Assembly: GCA_964619265.1 (NCBI GenBank)
Contig: CAZUCE010000004.1
Span: forward strand, 124,001 to 188,000
Length of the DNA stretch: 64,000 bases
Direction: 5' to 3'
Source: CAZUCE01 sp964619265
GTDB lineage: Bacteria > Planctomycetota > UBA1135 > GCA-002686595
Of this stretch, positions 1 to 8,759 are shown piece by piece. The stretch's first letter is position 1, and every line of letters begins with the position of its first letter. The translations under genes were made by a program, and so were the position numbers. Under the pieces are notes generated by a model that was not told where the DNA came from, ran no database searches, and saw nothing but the letters and a program-made list of their open reading frames with translations.

Positions 1-73
1 CCCTGCCCGGAATGGTGCGGGCGATTTTCCGGCTGATTGGATTTTCCGGCGGAGTCTGTAGGCCGATGCTTGG

Positions 74-2398
74 GTGCGGGCTATTTGGGAGAAAGCGCTA
101 CGCTTGAAGCCTACAGCCCGGAAACGGACTGGCCGGTCCATCGAGTTGTTCGATCCGGAGGACGCGCCTCTCGGTTCCCCCTCGCATCCTTGTCCTGTGC
201 CGACCCGCAACGACTCTCTCTTCCTGCTCATCGGCCCTCTCGGGGGAGTCTTGGTTGGGCTCCTGCTCGGCTGGGTCGTCTTCGGGCGTGCCGAGCCAAC
301 TCCCCAGCCATCGGTTGAGCCTTCTGCGGCCCTGATGAATACACCCTCGGCCGCAGAGCTCGCCTCACCTGAAGCAGCAGCTGTGCGTGCCTCGGAGCCG
401 CCGGTGGAGCGCCGGGTCGAACGTGCCGCACGAGAGCCTGGACCGGCCGGGGAAGAGCGGTTCGTGGCTTCTTCCGGACCCGCTTCCGATCACTCCATTG
501 TGGCGGCGGCGGTGACTCAGGCGGGTGTTCCTTTGGAAGGTGTGCGGTTTACGCTGATGCCAAAACTTGGATCGTCGAATGAACAGGTCCAGGAGGCAAT
601 CACTGGACCCGAAGGGAGCATCACCTTCCAAGTGCCGCGCATCGGCAGCTATCAGCTGTCTGCAGCTCACCCGCAGTTCATGCTGGAGGGGCCGCCTGGC
701 AGCAGGGGACGGGTAGCCCCTGGCGTGAAGGCGGTCTTTCGGGCGACGGACCTCGTGCCGCTTCGGGCAGAAGTGCTGGGCCCTGATGGGCGACCGCCTA
801 CCGAGGCCTTCCTCCACGTCCAGTCGGGAAAGCTGCCGTTGCAGCGCTGGACGCCGGAAAATCCAGTGATTGGACTCCCGTCGGGGCATCACGAGATTCG
901 GGCGTTGATCCAGCCTCGAACCTGGGCTTGGGAGGCCGTGAACTTAGCGACTGCGAAATCCGAATTTCAAACGGTCTACGCGGGCCGAGAGACACAAGAA
1001 CCGGTTCGGCTTGTGTGTGAACCCATCACTTTTCTCGTCGGTCAAATTGTGATGCCGGCGGGAACCAAATCGGCGCAGCCGATGAGGGTCTTCCTGCGTG
1101 CCAGTGAGCCGGGTGAGCCGGTGGACGAGCGGCTGTTGAGAGGAAGCGATGGAACGATCACCCAGTTGGAGGGCCGGTTCGAATTCAGCGACTTGGCCCC
1201 TGGCTCGTACTGGATTGGATATGCCGAGTACCCCTGGAACTTGTTCGTCCACTCAGAAGCCTTCGAAGTGACCCAGGGCGAAAATGTGCACAACCTGGTG
1301 CTCCCTACCCCGGGGGAGGAGGCGTGGCTGCGGGCTCGCGTCGCGGACTCGGCCCAGCGGCCCGTTAGAGACGTGAGGTTTACGCTCTCGAAGAAAAGCC
1401 CCGAGGACAATTGGGAAGTGGACCTGAGCCAGAAAGTTCAAGCGGACGGAAGCTACCGCCTCGTGCTTACCTCGAAGGTCGACGAGGACTTCTCCTTGGC
1501 CAGCCCCGAAGCTGAATTCACGGTCGATCTGGCCCACTCGCTTTTCGGGAAGGTGGAGATCCCTCTGGAAGCTGGACAGCGTGAATTTGAGCACGTGTTC
1601 AACGAACCCGCTTCCTTGTCCATCGAAGTTAGCAGCCTTCCCGCAGGCATGGAGCTATCCACGCTGGACGTCCGCGTGAGCTCCGGGTTCTACGGCGGCA
1701 CAGAAGCGAATGTAGAATTCGATCCTGAAACCCAGACTTTCGAGGTGAAGCGAACCGAGCAAGGTCCCTGCGACGTGACCATTTCGGTTGTCGATTCCTA
1801 CCGGTGGCCGTTGGCTCGGCGACGGCTTTCTATTGCAGCCGGCCACAATCACGTGACGGTTCAATTGCCCACGTTCTTCGAAATCGAGGTCGAAGCACCG
1901 GGTGCGCCTGCCAAGAGCTACCTAAGTCTTCGCTCCGGATCCGTAGTCGGCGGCACGGAAAGCGGCTTCGTCATGGCCAAGGCCCATACTCAGATTGACG
2001 ATTCAGGCCTAGCTACGTTTAGCCTTCTTCCGGCCGGTAGCTACCAGCTGACGGGCACAGACGAGGGGCAGGGGATGAACCTCACGGTGCCGGGCGGGCC
2101 CTACCGGTTCGAGCCCAAGCCAGCCGACTCATGGGTTGTGACCCTTCAAGATCAGAGCGGGCTGTTGGCCAAGAGCGGGTTTAAGAGCGGGGATCTCATT
2201 CGGTCCATAGGCGGCCAACCGTTTTCAGCCACGGCGCGCGCCAATCCTTGGGTCCTGCTGCGAAGTGACCAAAAAGAACCGGTCCAGTTCGAAGTGCAGC
2301 GGGGCGCCGCAACGATCCTGATTTCGATCGACCCGAGTCCGACCTTGAACTGGAACGAGATCGGCGGCCAATTCGATCTGTGGACGAGCGGGCTCTAA
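74..2398 (+). CDS. Membrane-anchored carboxypeptidase-regulatory-like protein with C-terminal PDZ-like domain
   Basis: A 774-codon frame opens at a GTG just after an in-frame TAG (59-61). A hydrophobic helix lies at residues 49-69, followed by a Pro/Ala/Glu-rich linker. Several beta-sandwich repeats of carboxypeptidase-regulatory type follow, with recurring segments such as ITFQVPRIGSYQLSA, FEFSDLAPGSYWIGY and FSLLPAGSYQLTG. The last 100 residues contain GLLAKSGFKSGDLIRSIGG, the carboxylate-loop style of a PDZ domain. A second GTG at 197 would put the anchor at the N terminus, as expected for a signal anchor, and is perhaps the true start; no clear ribosome binding site decides it. I infer a surface or periplasmic scaffold without enzymatic residues. 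Such domains occur in secreted planctomycete proteins, but the ligand is unknown. Confidence 0.8.
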   Translation: MRAIWEKALRLKPTARKRTGRSIELFDPEDAPLGSPSHPCPVPTRNDSLFLLIGPLGGVLVGLLLGWVVFGRAEPTPQPSVEPSAALMNTPSAAELASPEAAAVRASEPPVERRVERAAREPGPAGEERFVASSGPASDHSIVAAAVTQAGVPLEGVRFTLMPKLGSSNEQVQEAITGPEGSITFQVPRIGSYQLSAAHPQFMLEGPPGSRGRVAPGVKAVFRATDLVPLRAEVLGPDGRPPTEAFLHVQSGKLPLQRWTPENPVIGLPSGHHEIRALIQPRTWAWEAVNLATAKSEFQTVYAGRETQEPVRLVCEPITFLVGQIVMPAGTKSAQPMRVFLRASEPGEPVDERLLRGSDGTITQLEGRFEFSDLAPGSYWIGYAEYPWNLFVHSEAFEVTQGENVHNLVLPTPGEEAWLRARVADSAQRPVRDVRFTLSKKSPEDNWEVDLSQKVQADGSYRLVLTSKVDEDFSLASPEAEFTVDLAHSLFGKVEIPLEAGQREFEHVFNEPASLSIEVSSLPAGMELSTLDVRVSSGFYGGTEANVEFDPETQTFEVKRTEQGPCDVTISVVDSYRWPLARRRLSIAAGHNHVTVQLPTFFEIEVEAPGAPAKSYLSLRSGSVVGGTESGFVMAKAHTQIDDSGLATFSLLPAGSYQLTGTDEGQGMNLTVPGGPYRFEPKPADSWVVTLQDQSGLLAKSGFKSGDLIRSIGGQPFSATARANPWVLLRSDQKEPVQFEVQRGAATILISIDPSPTLNWNEIGGQFDLWTSGL

Positions 2399-2735
2399 TG
2401 CAGGGCAGCAACTCGGTTCAGCGGACTGTCAGATGAACTGTGAAAACGTACGGAGGGCCTGGGGTTCACTAACCTCCCCAACCACCCCCAATCATGTCCG
2501 AGAAATCTGACCGCGAATCTTCGATCCCCGATGAAGTCATCGACTCCCTGCTATCGACTGACAGTCCCCATGCGGCGTTTCCTTTCCCCGCGTGGGGGGC
2601 TTGGGTGTCGGTGTAGAGATCAACGCCAAGGGTACGTCGCGTCTCCTCTCTGCTCACCGTCCACAGCTACTGGTCATATTTCTCTCTCCGCAATTTGAGC
2701 CCAAAGGTTGGCGACTCGGTCGCGGCGCATCAAAG
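2399..2735. other. Gene-free stretch
   Basis: Only short overlapping frames with unnatural composition occur here. I see no RNA gene, strong hairpin or repeat. It lies downstream of the PDZ-like gene and downstream of the orphan minus-strand ORF. Confidence 0.5.
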
Positions 2736-3152
2736 CTAAAGCTCTAACGCCCTGACGGCATCGGCTCTGGCTTGACCAAAGTTCGCTAGGCGTTGGAGGT
2801 CTGCGGCCTCGTTCTCTTTGGCGTTGATGCGGCCGTACCGGCAAATCATGTACGAGCGCAGGTACTCCAGGTCGAGCCATCCATGCTTGGATTCGGAGCT
2901 GAGTGCTGGACGTGCCCCGTCCTTGCTCGGTCCCCATTGAGCGTGACTCACAAGATCCGCGCGGCGAGCGCCCCACACTCGTTCTAGCCGCGCACACTCT
3001 CTATGCAGGACCCTTCGAATCTCTACATCGCAGCACGGCGGTCCATCAAGCTTGTCCGCTATCGCTCGCATCACGCCGAGCGAGTTCTCAATAATGCGGT
3101 GCGATTTACGTCCGTGGAAATCCAATAGTCCCATGGCATTGACTACGGTCAT
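2736..3152 (-). CDS. Orphan hypothetical protein, 138 aa
   Basis: An ATG-started minus-strand frame encodes a soluble charged protein with balanced composition, including segments like RIIENSLGVMRAIADKLDG and WLDLEYLRSYMICRYG. These look like real helices rather than a shadow frame. There is no signal peptide or membrane segment, and I recognise no family. It sits alone in a 1 kb space between two convergent carboxypeptidase-regulatory-like genes. Codon use looks less G/C-biased at third positions than in its neighbours, so it may be a recently acquired gene or a remnant. Neighbouring frames give no convincing alternative. Confidence 0.4.
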   Translation of the reverse strand: MTVVNAMGLLDFHGRKSHRIIENSLGVMRAIADKLDGPPCCDVEIRRVLHRECARLERVWGARRADLVSHAQWGPSKDGARPALSSESKHGWLDLEYLRSYMICRYGRINAKENEAADLQRLANFGQARADAVRALEL

Positions 3153-3436
3153 GTTTGGTGGGGAGCGGTTGAGCTACCAGCTAGGCAAGACGATGATACC
3201 AGAGGAATTCGCCTACATATGCCACCCCCTTGCCACTGGGATGACCCCGAAAGCGAGTCCGGGCTCAATGTGAGTCTTGGGCTTCCAGCCAGGGTGCCGG
3301 TCGAGGTTCGGTGATCCCCGATTTGAAGGACGGCAGAGGCCGCCCCTTTATGGGGAGTGGCCTCGGGGGCCGGCGGCCGGCATCGCATCCTTTGCCCTGG
3401 CGCAGCCCGATGGACCAGGCTCGGAGCCATCGGTTC

Positions 3437-5614
3437 TTACCAGGTCAGGTCCACCTGGGACAGCTCGCTGGAGCGTGCTGTGAAGTTTGTCTCGATGTGT
3501 TCCGTGGGGTTTCCTGTGGGCGAAAAGGTGGGCCGGCCCCGTAGGACGAGCGAGCCGGGCGGTACCTCGAAGATCCGCGTGCCGCCCGGGGAAATCTCCG
3601 CCGCTGCGAGGCGCGCAGGACCGCGAAAGACCTCGATCGTGCACGGAATCTCCTCGAGGTCCCCGGCGAGCAACCGAACCCGAACGCGAGCTGCCGGCTC
3701 GAGCTCCATGGAAACGACCCGCGGCTCACCGGGCCGAACCTGGACTCCAAGGGCCACGGCCACCTGGCCCGAGTTCGTCGTCACCGTCAGGTCGTAGGTC
3801 CCCGCGGGAAGCTCCGCCGGCAACTGCTGCGAGCCGGCCAGGAGCAAAGATCGGGTCTCGAGAGAGTCCCGCCGGGTGGCGGACAGGTGCGCAGATTTAA
3901 CGGGGGAGCCCGCGGAGTCGGTCAACTGGATGAACAGTCCAGCGGAAGGGAGGGCGGTCAGATTCACTCCCTCGTCTCCGGCTTGAGCGAATCGCGGGGC
4001 CGGCGCGACTCCCTCGGCGTCGCCCACTCGGAGCGACACCCGGTAGGTTCCGGGCGTTAGCGGGCCGAGTTCATACGTGCCCGTGGCCGAGGTTTGGGCG
4101 TAGCGGGTGAGGCCGATTCCCTGTCCGACCACCTGGACATAACCGAGTGGGGCGCCATCGACCTTCGTGCAGATCCCCCGAATCCAACGGGGCTCGAAGA
4201 ATTCCAGCTCGACGGATACGTCACCTCCCGCGTGTTCAACACTCACGACAGCTCCTGCGCAGACCCCATTCGAATTCGAGTCAGGCGGATCCAGGGCGGG
4301 CGCGATGAGCCAGTCTCCGACCACCACATCTTCGAATACGGCCCGACCTTGCGCGTCCGTCACCGCGTTTCGGTGCACCCGCACGGAGCCAGGGATCGAG
4401 CCCGGTTCCTCGACCTTCGACTTGGCGAACAACCGGAGAGGGCAGTCCGCTATCGGCTCTCCGAATTCCGTGCGTGCGACGACCCGGATCGAGGCGGGCG
4501 CGCCGATCTGAAGCTCGAGTTCGCGAGCCTCACCGGGAGCCAGGAACAGCGGAGCCCCGGGATCAAGTTCCTTGCGCCCCCCCCGCCGGACTTCGACCTG
4601 GAGCGGTACGTCCGGGATAAGCCCTGTGACCTCGAACCTCCCCTCCGGGTCGACGATCGAATTGTGGAGGATTTGCGTTGAGAGGAAACCGCTTTTTGGG
4701 CCGGTGTTCGCGTTGACCCCCAGGCCCGTGACCCAAACCCGTGCCTCGGGTCGGTTGGGGTCGTGGGGCACCACGCGTCCGCTCAAGCTGGCTGCTCGTT
4801 CGAGGCGGATCACAACCTCTCGACTCAAGGGCTCGGTCACCTGATCGACCGAAGCGTATGCGGGAGCAAACCCCGGCGCCCGCACCTGAAAGCTGCTGAC
4901 CTCTAGCGGAAGGCGGAATCGACCTTCGACGTCTGTGCTGGTGTGCTCTTCCGGGGGGGTGCCCCCCGGAAAGCTCTCTATGGGCTCGATAGCTGCTCCT
5001 TGGACCGGCTGCCCCGTCTCCCTTGAAAGCACCCGTCCTCGAAAATCTCCCGCCGGCAAGTCGAGCTGGATCTCGAGCTCCCGAGTTTCACCCGGCAGGA
5101 GCGCATCCAGATCTCGGTGGGCTCCCAAGTGCGTGGTGGTGGGGAACCCGTGCGCCTTCACCCGGAGACGTTCATTCGGCCAAACCCCGACCAAACTCGT
5201 CCCGTCTTGGTCGGCGCTGAGATGAATCGAATTGTCGCCTCCAGCCTCGAGAATACGTCTGCGTGCAGCCTCTTCCACGGGCTTCACAACGACGTACGCC
5301 AACGGGATGGGGGCCCCTGTTTCGTCGATCACCCGAATTTGGAGGAAGGCGGATAGCTGATCCGCGGTGGCGGCCGGTTGGCCCGAAGGAGTCGAGTCCT
5401 GTTCGCCGAGCGCCACGCTCCGCTGAGTGCCCGGGTTCTCGATCTGGGGGTCGAGCCATCCAGTTGCCGTACCTCTCTGAGCTTCGAGATCTGCGCTCTG
5501 GGGAGGCCGGGGAAGATCGGGTCGGTGAGCTTCCGGCGAGCGCCGAGAGGGGCTCAGCAGCAAGACGCCTAAAGCGACCAGCAAAACGACGATCGCTGCG
5601 GACAAAATGCGCAT
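3437..5614 (-). CDS. Membrane-anchored carboxypeptidase-regulatory-like repeat protein
   Basis: The frame starts with ATG at 5614. It encodes a short basic N terminus and a hydrophobic helix (residues 4-21), then a Pro/Ser-rich linker to about residue 90. At least six carboxypeptidase-regulatory-like beta-sandwich repeats follow, marked by GxVLSRETGQPVQGA, EGRFRLPLEVSSFQVRAPGF, EGRFEVTGLIPDVPLQVEV, TGTYELGPLTPGTYRVSL and LPAGTYDLTV motifs. No catalytic residues are visible. It resembles the protein at 74-2398 in architecture but not closely in sequence. The likely role is extracellular adhesion or scaffolding. It is transcribed toward the orphan ORF and is probably monocistronic. Confidence 0.8.
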   Translation of the reverse strand: MRILSAAIVVLLVALGVLLLSPSRRSPEAHRPDLPRPPQSADLEAQRGTATGWLDPQIENPGTQRSVALGEQDSTPSGQPAATADQLSAFLQIRVIDETGAPIPLAYVVVKPVEEAARRRILEAGGDNSIHLSADQDGTSLVGVWPNERLRVKAHGFPTTTHLGAHRDLDALLPGETRELEIQLDLPAGDFRGRVLSRETGQPVQGAAIEPIESFPGGTPPEEHTSTDVEGRFRLPLEVSSFQVRAPGFAPAYASVDQVTEPLSREVVIRLERAASLSGRVVPHDPNRPEARVWVTGLGVNANTGPKSGFLSTQILHNSIVDPEGRFEVTGLIPDVPLQVEVRRGGRKELDPGAPLFLAPGEARELELQIGAPASIRVVARTEFGEPIADCPLRLFAKSKVEEPGSIPGSVRVHRNAVTDAQGRAVFEDVVVGDWLIAPALDPPDSNSNGVCAGAVVSVEHAGGDVSVELEFFEPRWIRGICTKVDGAPLGYVQVVGQGIGLTRYAQTSATGTYELGPLTPGTYRVSLRVGDAEGVAPAPRFAQAGDEGVNLTALPSAGLFIQLTDSAGSPVKSAHLSATRRDSLETRSLLLAGSQQLPAELPAGTYDLTVTTNSGQVAVALGVQVRPGEPRVVSMELEPAARVRVRLLAGDLEEIPCTIEVFRGPARLAAAEISPGGTRIFEVPPGSLVLRGRPTFSPTGNPTEHIETNFTARSSELSQVDLTW

Positions 5615-5843
5615 AAGAGGATTCTAGACTCATCGTTCCGGCCGGATTTAAGTTGTTACGCCCCGGTGGGTTCGGGCGCGGCCGCTGGAGCCTCAGCGCG
5701 GCGGAAGCGGCCACGACAAGGTCTCCTTGGCCGGGGTAGGGGCGGCCGTCTGTTCAGGGGTGGATCCTTGCTCCGCCAATCCCGCGGGGACGCGGGCGCC
5801 CGGTCCGGTTGCGCGGCGGCTGTGAATTGTCGATCCTCAGGCC

Positions 5844-6728
5844 ATGTCCCGCCCTGTTCCCATGTTGCAACTCACCGCCGATCAGCTCGACCGAGCTGCG
5901 GGTCTCGGAGTGGCCGGGAACTTCGCCGGACACCTGGAGCAGGCCGGCGAGGCGGCGGATTTTGCACAGGTGCAGGCGGCGGCCAACCGCCCCAAGGGTG
6001 TGTTTCCCTTCTATCTCCCCGGCGGTGCAGCCGCGCTGCCTGGCCGGCTGAAGGTGCAACCGGTCAGCAGCACGGCCATCTGCTTGCCCGTGGACGAGTC
6101 AGCGAACCTGCAAATCGAGCCCGAGGTCGCCCTTTGGTGCGAACTGCGTTACAGCGAGGACCGGAGAGTTTCCGGGGTGGTGCCTCGCGCGTTTGGAGCG
6201 TTCAACGATTGTTCATGGCGGAACCCGCGGGCATCGAAAATCAGCGAGAAGAAGAACTGGGGGCCGCAAAGCCAGGGGCTAGCTACAGACCAGCTTTTCT
6301 CGATGGATGATTTTTCTCCGGCGGGTTCGTTGGCTCACTTTCGCCTCGCGTCGTTCTTGCGGCGCGATGGAGTCCTATTGCCCTACGGCGAGGACGTGCC
6401 GGTAGCCGGTTACGGCACGCTGTATGGCGAACTGCTGGACTGGCTGATCGACCGCCTACAGCAACAACGTGATGGCGGACCCCTGGAAGATGTGGGCGCC
6501 TACTTGGACGCGGCGGGATGCCCGAGTCATGCGTTGATCACGATCGGGGCCACGCGGTACCTACCCTATGGAGAAACGACGTTTCTGATGGAGGGCGATG
6601 AAGCGATTGTGGCTGTCTACGACGGGCGACAGACCGGCGCCGAGGCGTTGCGGGAGGCGCTCGATCCACCGACGTGGCCGGGAGCCCCGTGGGTGTCCCT
6701 GTTGCGGCAGCGGGTGAGACGGCTTTGA
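5844..6728 (+). CDS. DUF5718 family protein (fumarylacetoacetate-hydrolase-like)
   Basis: A 294-aa soluble protein starting with ATG. The segments GLGVAGNFAGHLEQAGEA, KGVFPFYLPG, NLQIEPEVALWCEL, FGAFNDCSWRNPRASKISEKKNWG, FRLASFLRRDG and LLDWLIDRLQQQRDGGPLE match my memory of DUF5718, a conserved family found for example in epsilonproteobacteria. The ExE-type acidic pair in QIEPEVAL resembles metal ligands of fumarylacetoacetate hydrolase folds, but the substrate is unknown. Length agrees with the family. No operon partner is evident: it reads convergently to the exported protein downstream, with a hairpin between them. Confidence 0.75.
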   Translation: MSRPVPMLQLTADQLDRAAGLGVAGNFAGHLEQAGEAADFAQVQAAANRPKGVFPFYLPGGAAALPGRLKVQPVSSTAICLPVDESANLQIEPEVALWCELRYSEDRRVSGVVPRAFGAFNDCSWRNPRASKISEKKNWGPQSQGLATDQLFSMDDFSPAGSLAHFRLASFLRRDGVLLPYGEDVPVAGYGTLYGELLDWLIDRLQQQRDGGPLEDVGAYLDAAGCPSHALITIGATRYLPYGETTFLMEGDEAIVAVYDGRQTGAEALREALDPPTWPGAPWVSLLRQRVRRL

Positions 6729-6813
6729 TCCGCTGCGGGCAGCGCGCCGGCCGGGTACCCAAGCCGGCGAACCTTCCGTGTTTTCGTCGTTCCCGTTGAA
6801 CTCCCAGGCAAGC

Positions 6814-6836
6814 TCCCCTGAATTCGATTCAGGGGA
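6814..6836. terminator. Perfect 10-bp hairpin between convergent genes
   Basis: TCCCCTGAAT and ATTCAGGGGA form a perfect stem around a TCG loop, centred between the stops of two convergent genes (6728 and 6873). There is no T-tract on either side, so it is a bidirectional terminator or 3'-end stabiliser by position only. Confidence 0.45.
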
Positions 6837-6872
6837 ACTGTGAGTGCTTAGCTTGCGGCCCGGCTCCGGGGC

Positions 6873-8549
6873 CTATTTCCCCATGGAGGTCATGAGCTCG
6901 GACATGGCGGCCATGTCCATGTTCATTCCCCCGCGCCAGGCGCGACCCACCAGCCGGAAATCCATCGCGATCACGGCTTTCGTTCCAGTGAGGTCAGGGA
7001 GTTCAACCCTCTCCGAATCCTCCAGCAACTGTTCAGCCGATTGCATCGCGAGGTTCAGGTAGCTCCCCATGTCCATCCGCATGACGCCACCGAGCCGGCC
7101 TTGCTCCAGTTCCGCCAGATCGGCTTCGAGCTCTTCGCTGACCTTTCCGGGACCGGCTTGAAAGCGCTTCATGGTCTCCTCAGCTCCGGACCCGATGGCC
7201 CCGGCGTAAACGGCGAGCACGCCACCCGAGGTCGCAAAAGCGATCTCCAGCTCGTTGCCGCCGTAGAGGTTCTCGACCATTTCAGCCACCTGCTCTCCAT
7301 CGACTCCAAACCCCTCACCGTAGAGCATGAGCATCTTCTCGTAGTCGATCTGGATGGTGCTGCGGGTCACTTCCAGCTCGCCAACGCTCGTCGTCTCGAA
7401 CGGGCCGACGGTGACGCCAAGCTCCGTTCCGTACTCGAGCCGCAGCATTTTTTGAAAGCTGGCCACAAGCTTGTCCGTGTCGTCAGCGGCTAGGAAGTAC
7501 TCGGCGCTGAACCCGTCCGGCTCCCAGTTCAGGTTGGTGACGATCTCGCCGCCGAGCAGTTCGGCTGTTTCGATGTAAAGCGGCAGATAGGCATCAAGGA
7601 TGGCCTGAATGTTCTCCGGGTAGAACGCTACCAAGTCGTCGAGCACCGGGAGAAACTCATCAAACATGGTCTTCATGTCTCCGTTCGCGAACATGAGGAA
7701 GTCGCTCTCCGATTCGAGGAACCCGGCAAGCTTGGTGGTTCCACCCTTCGAGTCTTTTGCGAAAGTCGCGAGCTGGCTGCCTTCGGCGGCCAAGAATTCG
7801 AATGCGAAGTCCAACTCGGTGCCCTCGGCGTCGAACGCGAGGTCTAGCACGTCCGCAGAATCCATCGCGACTTCGAAGCCTTCCCTGTAGAGCTGCATCA
7901 AGCCTTCGATGTCGAGTTCGCCCGTGTCCAGCTCGACCTCTACGCTTCCGAGCATAGCCATGGCTTGATCGAGCGCGGCGTCGATCAAGGGGCGCAGCGT
8001 CTCAAGCAGGGTTCCCAGTTTGACTCGGGCGCTGACGGTGCCCGGCAACAGCTTCTGGGTCAGCGGGCTCGGACCCGTGCCGCGGGTGAAGCTCTGGCCT
8101 TGGGGGACGGCCACGTAGCTCCCTTCGATCTCGGCTTGGGGCAGGCCATCCCTGGTTTGCAACGAGCCGGCCAGGGCGCTGGGATCTTTGGCTGGCAGTA
8201 AGACGGCGGATACGGGGCTACCACCGGACATCATCCGCGTGGGGTCCGCGGCGATTCCGATCGGGCGAGTGGCGTCGACCTGATCTCCGCCGAGTTGCGC
8301 TCCCATCATGCCGCGCAAGTCTTCGCTGAGCTCGACGGGCGAACCGGTCTGCTCGGAGAGCATCGCGCTGAGCTCGTCGAGCCTCTCCAGAGACTCCAGC
8401 TGCACGTAGACCAGATCACCCTCGGGGACCAGTACGGCCAGGTCGCCGGGCGCGTCCACGGCTTGGGCCGGGCTGGCGCTTTGGCCTCCAGAGGAGGCCG
8501 CGAACAGGGCGCCGAGAATCGGGAAGATGGAGTGTTTGAGTGAAGGCAT
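6873..8549 (-). CDS. Exported DUF3352-like protein
   Basis: The open frame extends to a GTG at 8582, but ATG 8549 gives a compact signal peptide (MPSLKHSIFPILGALFAAS...). The mature part begins DLAVLVPEGDLVYVQLESLERLDELSAML, typical of exported proteins with a DUF3352-like fold: one 'value versus threshold' strand-helix repeat after another, with long Leu/Glu-rich helices. There are no catalytic motifs, Cys residues or internal membrane spans. It is probably a periplasmic or surface structural protein; I do not know a function. It reads in the same direction as the sulfatase-like gene 210 bp upstream but is probably separately transcribed. Confidence 0.65.
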   Translation of the reverse strand: MPSLKHSIFPILGALFAASSGGQSASPAQAVDAPGDLAVLVPEGDLVYVQLESLERLDELSAMLSEQTGSPVELSEDLRGMMGAQLGGDQVDATRPIGIAADPTRMMSGGSPVSAVLLPAKDPSALAGSLQTRDGLPQAEIEGSYVAVPQGQSFTRGTGPSPLTQKLLPGTVSARVKLGTLLETLRPLIDAALDQAMAMLGSVEVELDTGELDIEGLMQLYREGFEVAMDSADVLDLAFDAEGTELDFAFEFLAAEGSQLATFAKDSKGGTTKLAGFLESESDFLMFANGDMKTMFDEFLPVLDDLVAFYPENIQAILDAYLPLYIETAELLGGEIVTNLNWEPDGFSAEYFLAADDTDKLVASFQKMLRLEYGTELGVTVGPFETTSVGELEVTRSTIQIDYEKMLMLYGEGFGVDGEQVAEMVENLYGGNELEIAFATSGGVLAVYAGAIGSGAEETMKRFQAGPGKVSEELEADLAELEQGRLGGVMRMDMGSYLNLAMQSAEQLLEDSERVELPDLTGTKAVIAMDFRLVGRAWRGGMNMDMAAMSELMTSMGK

Positions 8550-8759
8550 GGGGGAAGGCATGGGGCAGAGCGTCTCGGGCACTTGAACTGCGAGAGACGG
8601 AGGAACCTCAGGGAGCGCCAGCAGGGCTTCGCACCGAGATCCGACGAGAGGCGAGCTGGCAACCTGGATCTTAGCGTTACGCGAGGGGCCGGCGGTTGTT
8701 CACTTACTTGGAGAGAAAGCGCCCGCGCAGCCAGGGCGGGGCAGGGGAGCCCCGGTGGG

